Of a stretch of DNA of 64,000 nucleotides, positions 17,566 through 26,241 are shown piece by piece. The position numbers were made by a program, and so were the translations under genes. The stretch is from Arcanobacterium_A bovis (GTDB lineage Bacteria; Actinomycetota; Actinomycetes; Actinomycetales; Actinomycetaceae), in assembly GCF_042655305.1 (NCBI RefSeq), contig NZ_JBHSLR010000009.1, one strand, 5' to 3'. The first letter of the stretch is position 1; every line of letters starts with the position of its first letter. The notes beneath the pieces were generated by a model. It had not been told where the DNA came from and made no database searches. It saw nothing but the letters and a program-made list of their open reading frames with translations.

Positions 17566-20289
17566 TTAGGATTTTCTGGCATCCGCATTCTCGCGCTGTT
17601 TAGGCGCATTCTTCGGACGGTTCGATCCTTTTGGGTTTGGTGTTGCACTTCCATTCTGAGCTTTGTGCTCAGTCGCTTCGTCCATTTGGAAAGACACGGT
17701 TTGTGGAGTGCGTAGCTCGGCTACGTATTCGCGGCAACACTGTGTTTCGTGGCTTTCTACGTACTTTGCTGGCCGGTTGATTACCTCAAGCAAGGCAAGC
17801 AATGCGGACGGCAAGGAACGGTTAGAGGAGTACACCAAGTAGCGCGAGTCCCAGCGTGGCTTGAACTTCTCTTTATAGGCACGCAAACCGTGGAAGTTGT
17901 AAACACGAGAGCCGAAATCGTGCACGTAGCGCATGAGTTTCTCGGCACCGTGGGAATGAATCTTTCGTCCAACGTTCGAAAGAGGTGCCATGCCCAAGTT
18001 GATTTCCTTGAAGCCCTTTTCTTTGGCCCATTCGATAAGCGAAACCATGATGCCATCCATCGTTCCGCCGGGGGAATCGGGGCGGAAGCGCATGAGATCG
18101 AAGGTGACGGCGTCGTCGTTCAAAAAGACGACGTTCGCGAAGCCTTCGATTCGATCCTCACTGCGTACGACGGCGATCGGTCCGCTCGAAAGGTAGGCTT
18201 CGTCAAAGAATCCAAGGGAGAATGCCATTTCTTCGCGGCTTCCAAGCCACGAGTCAGAAACGCGGCGCAGTTCAGCGAAGGTTTCTTCGTCGTATGGTGG
18301 GTAGAGCATTTCGAACTCAGTACCGTTTTGTGACATACGGTTACGCATGCGTCGGAACACCTTGCCGGAATTGCCAATATTGGAGTAAGTATCGAGCTCC
18401 AAGGAGGCATCTTCGCCGATTTTCACAAAGCGAAGTCCCTGCTCAACGAGGTTTTCTAGGAACTTGCCCGAAATTTCGTAGAATGCCACGTTCATGTCGT
18501 GCATATGAGCAAATTCGAGGAATTCATCAAGAGCTTCATCGAAGCGGTCAGTTTCACCAATCGGATCACCGAGCACTAGGAGCGTTCCTTTGTGTGGGCG
18601 ATAGAGCAATGCAACTGATTCGTCCGCCGTGTAGAAAACTTGCTTATCGCCCAAGGCAAAGAGATAAGAATATGAATTACCTGGGTGGTGGAGCAAGAAG
18701 TCATGGAATCGATTAACGTCTTCTTCATTTGGCGCTTCGAAGCTGAGCTTCTTGGACCGTGAGAACATCAAAATGAACACGATCCCCAAAACCAGCACAG
18801 CGTAGAAGGCAAACTGCATTAGTGGATGGCTTGGGTTAATGATGCGCAGGTAAAGCGAGCGCGAATGGAATACATGATGACGTAGCTCGATCACAAGGAA
18901 TGGAATTCCAATGATCGCAATAGCAGACAGTACGAGTTTGATAGGCGTTGGTTTGATCGGTTCAGCATCGTAATTGTTTCGATCCAAGTAAAGCATCACT
19001 GCGAAGGTCAAAAGCAATGAGGCTTCCTCATAGTCGAGGCCTTTCACCAGTGATCCGATGGCACCTGCGATGAGCAAAATGAGGGCTGCCCAGTAAATTC
19101 GGCGAATGCGTGCACGCAAACCGAACGATAGGACGATCAGAGCAATGCCGATGAGGAGCGTAGTTAATGACGACGCGCCGCGGATGCTATCTGGAATGAT
19201 CTGCGCGATCTTCCACGAACGCAACAGGTTGTCCGGCGTCATGGTAGAGATGAACAAAACCACACCACACAGAGCAGTTCCAATCCAGATCACCGTGTTG
19301 ACGAATCCACCTTTACGATATTCGGTTCGCAAGCTACGTCGTGCGTCAGCAAATTCATTAACAGACAGTAATAGTGCAAGAAGCCACGGTACTACATAGT
19401 AGGCGATACGGAATAACACAACGCCCAAGAGAAGTTTGGTGGTGTCAACATTCGCTGTCGTAAACAGCGAGATAACGGTGAGATCGAAAGATCCGATTCC
19501 TGCTGGCAACATCGATGCAAGACCAATAATCGTTGCTGTGGAGTAAACGAAGAGGGTGAAGCCTAAGCCAGCGTCAGGAGCGAAAAGGCGAATACATAAC
19601 CAGAAGAACACCGCTGCGGCGAGCCAATCGGCTACTGAAGCAACAAGCATCTCGAATTTTTGCTTGTAATTTTGGCGGGCGAGGAAAGTCTCGCCGAGGC
19701 GTACTTTACCGATATTGATGTGCTGTCCAAAGAAATAAAATGGAAGATAAAGGCAACCGAGCAATGGTACAAGCATGAAGGTGCCTTCCCATTGATATGC
19801 AATGGGAGCAGTAACCAAGATAATCGCAAAAAGACCAAGTAAATTGGCTGCCCACACGGCAAGAGTGATATTGAGTGCGGTGCGACCTTCAATGCCGTTT
19901 GTTGTGTAGTGCTTGGTGCGGAGAGTGCCGCCCGTGAGCCCACCTAAACCAGCAAAGTTGTTAAAAGCTTGGGCGATCCATCCAATGCGCAACGCTTGGC
20001 GGCGTGGCACGTCAATACCAAAATGCTTCACTCCGAAGAAATCGTAAATTCCTGTTGCGGTAAATGCGAGCACTCCAAGCAGGATAATTCCAACGATCAC
20101 ACTTGGGCGTTGCTCAGCAAATAGCTCACGCATCTCCTCACCAGAGATTGACGAGAGTTCGCGCTTGGCAACGAGCACCACAGCGACGGTCATCACCACG
20201 TAGAATATGCGCGTGAGTGCGACCTTGTGCGTTTGGGCAAAATCTTTGACCTTGCCGAAAGTGGACACAGTGTTCCTAGAATCTTCCAT
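17566..20289 (-). CDS. mprF: MprF-like bifunctional lipid flippase / aminoacyl-phosphatidylglycerol synthetase
   Basis: A 907-residue membrane protein. The N-terminal part (about residues 20-515) has roughly a dozen hydrophobic segments and carries NNFAGLGGLTGGTLR, the flippase-domain signature. The C-terminal DUF2156 domain (about 545-850) is a GNAT-fold aminoacyl transferase that uses charged tRNA to modify phosphatidylglycerol; it contains GDPIGETDRFDEAL and FRPDSPGGTMDGIM. Known relatives reduce surface charge and raise resistance to cationic peptides. Which amino acid is transferred cannot be read from sequence. The tail is polar and Asn/Lys-rich. Confidence 0.9.
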   Translation of the reverse strand: MEDSRNTVSTFGKVKDFAQTHKVALTRIFYVVMTVAVVLVAKRELSSISGEEMRELFAEQRPSVIVGIILLGVLAFTATGIYDFFGVKHFGIDVPRRQALRIGWIAQAFNNFAGLGGLTGGTLRTKHYTTNGIEGRTALNITLAVWAANLLGLFAIILVTAPIAYQWEGTFMLVPLLGCLYLPFYFFGQHINIGKVRLGETFLARQNYKQKFEMLVASVADWLAAAVFFWLCIRLFAPDAGLGFTLFVYSTATIIGLASMLPAGIGSFDLTVISLFTTANVDTTKLLLGVVLFRIAYYVVPWLLALLLSVNEFADARRSLRTEYRKGGFVNTVIWIGTALCGVVLFISTMTPDNLLRSWKIAQIIPDSIRGASSLTTLLIGIALIVLSFGLRARIRRIYWAALILLIAGAIGSLVKGLDYEEASLLLTFAVMLYLDRNNYDAEPIKPTPIKLVLSAIAIIGIPFLVIELRHHVFHSRSLYLRIINPSHPLMQFAFYAVLVLGIVFILMFSRSKKLSFEAPNEEDVNRFHDFLLHHPGNSYSYLFALGDKQVFYTADESVALLYRPHKGTLLVLGDPIGETDRFDEALDEFLEFAHMHDMNVAFYEISGKFLENLVEQGLRFVKIGEDASLELDTYSNIGNSGKVFRRMRNRMSQNGTEFEMLYPPYDEETFAELRRVSDSWLGSREEMAFSLGFFDEAYLSSGPIAVVRSEDRIEGFANVVFLNDDAVTFDLMRFRPDSPGGTMDGIMVSLIEWAKEKGFKEINLGMAPLSNVGRKIHSHGAEKLMRYVHDFGSRVYNFHGLRAYKEKFKPRWDSRYLVYSSNRSLPSALLALLEVINRPAKYVESHETQCCREYVAELRTPQTVSFQMDEATEHKAQNGSATPNPKGSNRPKNAPKQRENADARKS

Positions 20290-20488
20290 ACCTATAATCT
20301 AAGCGGTAAAGGTGGAAATCTCTGTACATCTTAGGTGTTGTTTTCGTTATAGCCGGGTCATACCTCAGTATGATAGGCCAATGAATACCTTGTATTTATT
20401 GCAAAACTCTTACTGTAAGCTATTTGGCTGTGTGCACAATAACGTCTATAAAAGATATTAGGCAAATATTTTTCGGGACTTTCAATCG

Positions 20489-20516
20489 TTGAGAGCCTGA
20501 TAGGTGAGACTCTCAA
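20489..20516. repeat. Short inverted repeat upstream of the esterase gene
   Basis: TTGAGAG (20489-20495) and CTCTCAA (20510-20516) with a 14-base spacer. It lies in the 258-bp region between divergent mprF and the esterase gene and could be an operator or weak hairpin. Nothing else recognisable was seen in that region. Confidence 0.4.
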
Positions 20517-20548
20517 TGTTTTACCTCAATGGATGATATGGCTGGTAT

Positions 20549-21952
20549 ATGAAACCAAATTCTTTCATGCTTGTGCTTAGCGCGTGGGCAATCTTTTTTC
20601 TCTGCGTATTCTTTGCGGCGAAGATGCTCAAACGGCGAAAAGTACTGAAGTTTTCGCTGCTCAGCGTATTCACTTCGGTACTGCTTTGTGTAGGGATACT
20701 CGCGCAAATTAACATGCACGGTGGGTATATGAAATCCTGGAGCGAAGTAAAAGAATTTGTCAGTGGCTCGGGCACTGTTCAAGCTAAGCCAGTAGCATTA
20801 CCACCATTACTAGGAAACTTTGAGTCGGACGTTTACAAGGCGAATTTCACTGAAATTACTGATCCCACACTAAAAGGAAATAATTTTTCGGGATCCTTCA
20901 TGGAAACCACTTGGCGCGGTCCACAGTCTAAGGTAGAACAAAAAATCAGAGTTTGGGCTCCCGAAGGCTGGCAGAAAATGCGGGACATGAATGTGATCGT
21001 GATGCTGCATGGATTCCCTTCAAATCCGCATTTGATGTCAGCAAACCTGCAGATTCCAAGTACATTGCCAGCCTTAATGAAAAACTCAGTCACCGGCCCC
21101 ACGATTGTCGTTATGCCTGAGCTTCGTCCGGATTCACGTGAACCTGACTGTGTTGATCTGGAAGGACGACCAGCTGTCGGAACGTGGGTGACGCGCGACG
21201 TCGTCGGTATGATAAATCGCAATTTCCCCGTCAGTCATGATCGCACAAAGTGGTCATTGGGAGGAATTTCTGCTGGTGGGTACTGTGCAGGCGTGCTGGG
21301 AGCACATTCTCCAGAAGTATTTGGCAATTTACTGTTGCTCTCTGGATACGACGATCCCATGTTTGGCGGCTTGAAGAAACTGCCACCTAACAAGCGCTCG
21401 GATTTTGTGATTTCGAAAATTCTTCCCAAAGTTGAGCTTCCGATGCGAGTCTTGGCATCGTCGTCGGGAAACGATGTTGACGCGATAAAACTGCTCGGGC
21501 GGCTAGCAAAAATCAAAGCGCCGCAGGTTCAATTCGAACTTGACTACGGCTCGCACGGCGGACATAACTGGGCAGCATGGTCGGAGAATTTCAAAGATTC
21601 GATCTACTGGTTAGAACACAAAAAGGCACCAAACGCTAGTTTGAAGACTGCCGCTGCCGAACCTAAGTCCAAGTACGGAATTGTGCCGGTTTACCTTACC
21701 TTTGCTGCATATTCATTGCTTATTGTTCTTGCCGTGGTGCTATTCCATCGCCGGCAACGCAAACAGCTTGACGACGGCTACACCCCGAGCAAAGCTCGCA
21801 ATCTAGGCGTATGGGTGCTGTGTCTTGCTTTGGCGCTCGGAGCTGCGGTTATGGGAACTCTGTGGCTGGGGTCTGCAATAAACCTCAAGATGGAAACAGT
21901 GCAGTCCTTCGATGATTTCGCACCTTTGGGCAGGCTAATCGGCATCTTGTGA
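20549..21952 (+). CDS. Membrane-anchored alpha/beta-hydrolase esterase (esterase D / antigen 85-like fold)
   Basis: A 467-residue protein with two N-terminal transmembrane helices (about residues 4-24 and 33-52), a central PF00756-type esterase domain, and two C-terminal helices (about 375-397 and 416-440). The nucleophile elbow GISAGG is near residue 240, an HG oxyanion-type motif (MLHGFP) near 153, and a His candidate in YGSHGGHNW near 335. The catalytic domain should face outside the cell between the two helix pairs. The substrate is unknown; cell-envelope ester chemistry is a reasonable inference. It is convergent with treZ. Confidence 0.83.
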   Translation: MKPNSFMLVLSAWAIFFLCVFFAAKMLKRRKVLKFSLLSVFTSVLLCVGILAQINMHGGYMKSWSEVKEFVSGSGTVQAKPVALPPLLGNFESDVYKANFTEITDPTLKGNNFSGSFMETTWRGPQSKVEQKIRVWAPEGWQKMRDMNVIVMLHGFPSNPHLMSANLQIPSTLPALMKNSVTGPTIVVMPELRPDSREPDCVDLEGRPAVGTWVTRDVVGMINRNFPVSHDRTKWSLGGISAGGYCAGVLGAHSPEVFGNLLLLSGYDDPMFGGLKKLPPNKRSDFVISKILPKVELPMRVLASSSGNDVDAIKLLGRLAKIKAPQVQFELDYGSHGGHNWAAWSENFKDSIYWLEHKKAPNASLKTAAAEPKSKYGIVPVYLTFAAYSLLIVLAVVLFHRRQRKQLDDGYTPSKARNLGVWVLCLALALGAAVMGTLWLGSAINLKMETVQSFDDFAPLGRLIGIL

Positions 21953-21964
21953 GCACTGCTCACT

Positions 21965-23716
21965 TCATGCCGACGCCTCGGTGGTAAACACAGCCACGCC
22001 CGCCACATCGAACGTCACGACGTTGCCGTCAGTGGTGACGCTGTCCCACGAAGCGAGGGTTTCGTCTACGTCAGCCGGAAGTACGACGTCGGTGGCGTCG
22101 TCGCGAGCAAATGCGATCAGAACGTCGTTCCTACGCATCCAACCGCTGCGCGCACCGATGTCGAGCGTCGTCTTGCTCCTATCGCCGCTGGCGATGCTGG
22201 CGTTGCTCTTGCGAAGTTGTATCAAGCGCTGTACAAATTCGAAGAAATGGGCGTGTTCTGGAAGGTCGAGATCGTGCCAATTGAGCTTTGCTGATTGAAA
22301 GGTTTGCTCATCTTGCGGAGCGGGCATAGATGGGGGAGTCTCGCCGTAAACAGAATTGAGATCCCAGGTAGAAAACTCATTCATACGACCGTCGAGAATA
22401 TGCGGACCGATCTCATCTCCGTGATCAGTAAAGAACGGAAAAGGCGTTTTTGTTGCCCACTCTTCGCCCATGAACAGTAAGGGCGTGAAATGTGAGAGCA
22501 AAATTAGCGCACGCGATATAGCAAGGTCTGCGTAGCTCAAGCTGTAGCTTGGTCGATCACCAATCAAGCGATTGCCAACTTGGTCGTGATTTTCGTCGAA
22601 TACGATCAAAGAGTGTCCGTCGAGATCAGCAGGTACGGCACTGCCGCGAATCTTCTTATCGAAATTCGTCCATATACCGTCGTGGTAGAAACCTTGGCGA
22701 AGAACTTTAGCTAGGGTGCCCGCACCAGTGTACTCACTGTAATAAGCATTGCTCTCGCCCGTGAGCCAGACGTGTAGACCGTGGTGAACGTCGTCGGCCC
22801 ATTGCATATCGGCACCGCGGCCACCGCTTTGGGTGGGAGTGACGGTACGGGCATTATTCGCATCAGATTCGAACGTCACGCTGAGGTGCTTGCCAATAGA
22901 CTCACCCAGCTCATGCACGGTGTCGCTGAGTTCGGCTAAGAAATGATAGGAAGAGTCGTCGATCAAAAAATCTGTGGCATCTACTCGAAAAACATCAATA
23001 TGGAAATCGCGTGCCCATTGGCAGATATTGTCAAGGAAGTATTTGCGCACGTGTGAGCAGTGATCGCCGTCGAGATTGACGGCGTTACCCCACGGCGTAT
23101 GGTGTTTATCGGTCAGATAAGGGCCAGCGAAGCCGAGGTAGTTGCCATCGGGTCCGAAGTGATTGTAAACAACATCTAAGCAGGCATGAATCCCGCGCGC
23201 ATGGAGCTCATCAATCAGACGGGCGAAGTCCTGCGGCGAGCCATATTCTTCGTACGTTGCCATGATAGACACGCCGTCATAGCCCCAGCCGCGCTTACCT
23301 GGAATCGGATTGACGGGCATGATCTCCACCACGTCTATTCCCAGCTCAACGAGATGATCGAGCTTCGGGATTGCCGCTTTAAATGTGCCTTCTGGCGTGA
23401 AAGTGCCGATGTGGAGCTCGTAGAACACCCCACCACGCACATCGCGCGAAACCCAGTTTTGATCGGTCCAGGTGAACTGGGCAGGATCAATAATTTCGGT
23501 GGGGCCATGAATCCCCAGCGGTTGGCGGCGAGAGCGCGGATCTGGAACAGGTAAACCGCCGTCGAAAACAACAAAATAGCGTGTGCCAACTGGGAAATCT
23601 TGCTCACTGCGCCACACGGCGTCTTCGCCGCACACAAGACTTATCACTTCGTCACTTTGATGAAGCTTGATATCGACTTTTGAGGCGTGTGGTGCCCAAA
23701 TTTCGATTTTGCTCAT
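21965..23716 (-). CDS. treZ: Malto-oligosyltrehalose trehalohydrolase
   Basis: A GH13 enzyme that releases trehalose from the maltooligosyl-trehalose made by TreY; 583 residues. The N-terminal carbohydrate-binding beta domain is followed by the barrel with FRVDATDFL (Asp nucleophile near residue 250), TFESDANNARTV (acid/base Glu) and the family-specific MQWADDVHHGLHVWLTGE. Its ATG overlaps the treY stop by four bases, so it is the last gene of the glgX-treY-treZ run. Confidence 0.95.
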   Translation of the reverse strand: MSKIEIWAPHASKVDIKLHQSDEVISLVCGEDAVWRSEQDFPVGTRYFVVFDGGLPVPDPRSRRQPLGIHGPTEIIDPAQFTWTDQNWVSRDVRGGVFYELHIGTFTPEGTFKAAIPKLDHLVELGIDVVEIMPVNPIPGKRGWGYDGVSIMATYEEYGSPQDFARLIDELHARGIHACLDVVYNHFGPDGNYLGFAGPYLTDKHHTPWGNAVNLDGDHCSHVRKYFLDNICQWARDFHIDVFRVDATDFLIDDSSYHFLAELSDTVHELGESIGKHLSVTFESDANNARTVTPTQSGGRGADMQWADDVHHGLHVWLTGESNAYYSEYTGAGTLAKVLRQGFYHDGIWTNFDKKIRGSAVPADLDGHSLIVFDENHDQVGNRLIGDRPSYSLSYADLAISRALILLSHFTPLLFMGEEWATKTPFPFFTDHGDEIGPHILDGRMNEFSTWDLNSVYGETPPSMPAPQDEQTFQSAKLNWHDLDLPEHAHFFEFVQRLIQLRKSNASIASGDRSKTTLDIGARSGWMRRNDVLIAFARDDATDVVLPADVDETLASWDSVTTDGNVVTFDVAGVAVFTTEASA

Positions 23717-26229
23717 GATTTCCTCTCGAGTACAGCGGCTGGGAACACTTTAAGCAGATCGCTTAGCAGCACTGAACCGCCTTCGATTTCTTGACCAGTG
23801 AAAATATTGCGCCACACGCCGTCGGGAATAACGACGGTGTGCTGGGAGAAGCCGCCTGATTTCTCCAAGGTGCTCACATGGCGTGCAAAGACGCCGATCA
23901 CAGCGTCGTCATCTTTCATACGTGCGAAGGCGAAGGCGTGAGCTGTGGTTACAGGTAGAGGACGGTATTCGTAATCAGCACTGGCGAGGCGTGGTTTGCC
24001 CCGGCGCAATCGTGTCATACGCGAAGTGATCCACATTTTTTCGGCGTCGAGATCGGGATTGGAGCCAAGCCCATGGGCATCGAGCTCATCAAGCAAATCT
24101 GCGAGATGAGAGTAGTCAACATCGCGGCGATTATCAGGATCAACCAAAGAATTTCGAGTGATTTCCTGGCCCTGATACAGGTCGGAAACTCCGACCATCA
24201 GCATTTGCAGAGCTTTTTGTGCCAAAATATTGGCTCGCGTTGAAGCATACAATGTGTGATGAAGACTGCCCAGTAATTCGACAACTGTTTCGTCACCGAT
24301 CACAGTGCGTGCAAATTCGAGCAGGTTTTCTTCTGCGGAGGAATTTTGTTCGGTCCAGGTGGTCCATCGCTTTTGCTCGCGTGCTGCCTTGAGAAGATAC
24401 TGCTCGAGACGGTCAAATTCGATTGCCCCAGCGGGAGTCCACGTTCCGATGAGCGTTTGCCACAACAGATTTTCGATCTGCCCGTCGAGATCCAAAGGTC
24501 GAATGTCAGCGGTGAGGCTGCGCAGCTGGGCGAGGGTATCGCGCCAAATGTCGGCGTGTTCAGATAGTGCCGCGATCTGCGCGCGAGTGTCCTCACCACG
24601 CTTGGTGTCGTGCGTGGTGAGGGTGGTGAGGGACGTGGGCCAATGCCGCTGCATGTGACCTTGCCAGGCGTGGAATTCATCGGCAGTGCAAGTGGGATAA
24701 TTCGGACCTCCTCCCACTTCGTTCATCGACAAAAGCGCAGTGTAGCGATAGAAAGTGGTATCCTCAACGCCCTTGGCCATCACTGGCCCACAGAGCTGTT
24801 GGAAACGAATGATAGCCTCGTGGCGCGCGTCGTCGTGCGTGCGGCCTGCGGAACCAATTTCGTTTCCGAGCAGGAGTTCGACGACGGCGTCCAAGGTATC
24901 GTAGTCTTCTTCGTCGAGGCTTCGGCGGGCATGCGAATGAGCTGCGCGAAGTACGGATTCGTCCTCGGTTGAGGGCTTTTCACCAGGCACGACGTAGGCG
25001 CGGTAGCGATCCATGTGAACCAGCAGCTCAACGAGGGCGCGGCGAATCGCGCGGAAAGTATGGTCACGTAGTCGTACGTCTGCGTGAAAAACGGAAGCTA
25101 GTAGTTGGGCAAGGCGGTCAACTTCGGCGAATAGCGACTGATCCACAATCTGACGTTTAGCTGCAATTTCAGTTGCCTGAACGCCGTCGTACGAACCAGA
25201 AATCTCGGTGTGGAGAGCGGTGAGGTCGGGGATACCTTGGGGATCGGTAAACAGACCTTGGATTCGTCGCAGTGCATCGTAGCCGGTAGTACCGGCACAC
25301 GGCCAATCGGAGGGAAGATTTTCTTCGCCTTCGAGAATCTTTTCCACAACTACCCATGCGCCTTCAGTTTCTACTTTGAGCTGGCGCAGGTATTGGCGTG
25401 GATCGGCAAGGCCATCGGGATGATCGATTCTGAAGCCGTCTATGTGTCCCTCGTGGTAGAGGTCAATGAGGAGTCGATGCGATTCTTTGAATACGTCCGC
25501 ATCTTCAACGCGAATTGCAGCCAGTGTATCGACGTCGAAAAAGCGCCGGTAGTTCAGTTCCTCATTGGCAACTCGCCAGTATGAGAGTCGATAATACTGA
25601 CTATCGACGAGCTCAGCTATGGGAAGATATTCGGTGCCACGTCGAACTGGGAAAATATGGTCGTAATAGCGCAAGACGAAGGTTTCGCCCTCGTTTTCGT
25701 AACCTGGCACCACCATCTGCTCAACACTCAGTTCACCTTCGGCGAGTACTGTGCCGATACGTCGACCCAGGATCGGCATTAAAATGCCGTCGCCAGATTC
25801 CTGGAGGTCAATGTCAAACCAGTTGGCATAGGGCGATTCGGCGCCGTCGCGCAATACCGACCACAGAGCCTGGTTGTGATAAAGCGGAGTGGGAACTGCC
25901 ATGTGGTTTGGCACTACATCGACTATGACCCGCATATCAGAAGCATGAATCGCTTCGGATAATTTTTTGAATCCAGTGATCCCGCCCATTTCAGCAGAGA
26001 TTGTTTGGTGATCAACCACGTCGTAGCCGTGAGTGGAACCAGGTGCTGCCTGCAAAATGGGGGAGAGATACACGTCCGTGACGCCGAGAGCGTGGAGGTA
26101 GGGAACGATCTTTTCAGCATCGCTGAAGGTAAACTGCGGTCCCATTTGGAGGCGATAGGTAGTTACCGGCGTGGTGCTGTGTTCGTTTTGGTGGGATTGA
26201 TTGTCAGAAACTTGCTGGCCAGAAAACAT
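23713..26229 (-). CDS. treY: Malto-oligosyltrehalose synthase
   Basis: A GH13 transglycosylase that isomerises the reducing-end maltose of an alpha-glucan to trehalose; 838 residues. Motifs: TYRLQMGPQFTF at the N terminus, YLSPILQAAPGSTHGYDV, VVPNHMA, GFRIDHPDGLADP (nucleophile) and VVVEKILEGEE (acid/base). All are characteristic of TreY. ATG at 26229 with AGGGAGAA upstream. It lies 12 bases after glgX and overlaps treZ, giving a single operon that converts glycogen to trehalose. Confidence 0.96.
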   Translation of the reverse strand: MFSGQQVSDNQSHQNEHSTTPVTTYRLQMGPQFTFSDAEKIVPYLHALGVTDVYLSPILQAAPGSTHGYDVVDHQTISAEMGGITGFKKLSEAIHASDMRVIVDVVPNHMAVPTPLYHNQALWSVLRDGAESPYANWFDIDLQESGDGILMPILGRRIGTVLAEGELSVEQMVVPGYENEGETFVLRYYDHIFPVRRGTEYLPIAELVDSQYYRLSYWRVANEELNYRRFFDVDTLAAIRVEDADVFKESHRLLIDLYHEGHIDGFRIDHPDGLADPRQYLRQLKVETEGAWVVVEKILEGEENLPSDWPCAGTTGYDALRRIQGLFTDPQGIPDLTALHTEISGSYDGVQATEIAAKRQIVDQSLFAEVDRLAQLLASVFHADVRLRDHTFRAIRRALVELLVHMDRYRAYVVPGEKPSTEDESVLRAAHSHARRSLDEEDYDTLDAVVELLLGNEIGSAGRTHDDARHEAIIRFQQLCGPVMAKGVEDTTFYRYTALLSMNEVGGGPNYPTCTADEFHAWQGHMQRHWPTSLTTLTTHDTKRGEDTRAQIAALSEHADIWRDTLAQLRSLTADIRPLDLDGQIENLLWQTLIGTWTPAGAIEFDRLEQYLLKAAREQKRWTTWTEQNSSAEENLLEFARTVIGDETVVELLGSLHHTLYASTRANILAQKALQMLMVGVSDLYQGQEITRNSLVDPDNRRDVDYSHLADLLDELDAHGLGSNPDLDAEKMWITSRMTRLRRGKPRLASADYEYRPLPVTTAHAFAFARMKDDDAVIGVFARHVSTLEKSGGFSQHTVVIPDGVWRNIFTGQEIEGGSVLLSDLLKVFPAAVLERKS

Positions 26230-26241
26230 TATTCTCCCTGG

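Noticed and set aside
23335..23637. Frames antisense to treZ and treY
   Set aside because: Many long antisense frames occur over the trehalose genes; all are shadows of strongly coding sequence with matching family motifs on the minus strand.
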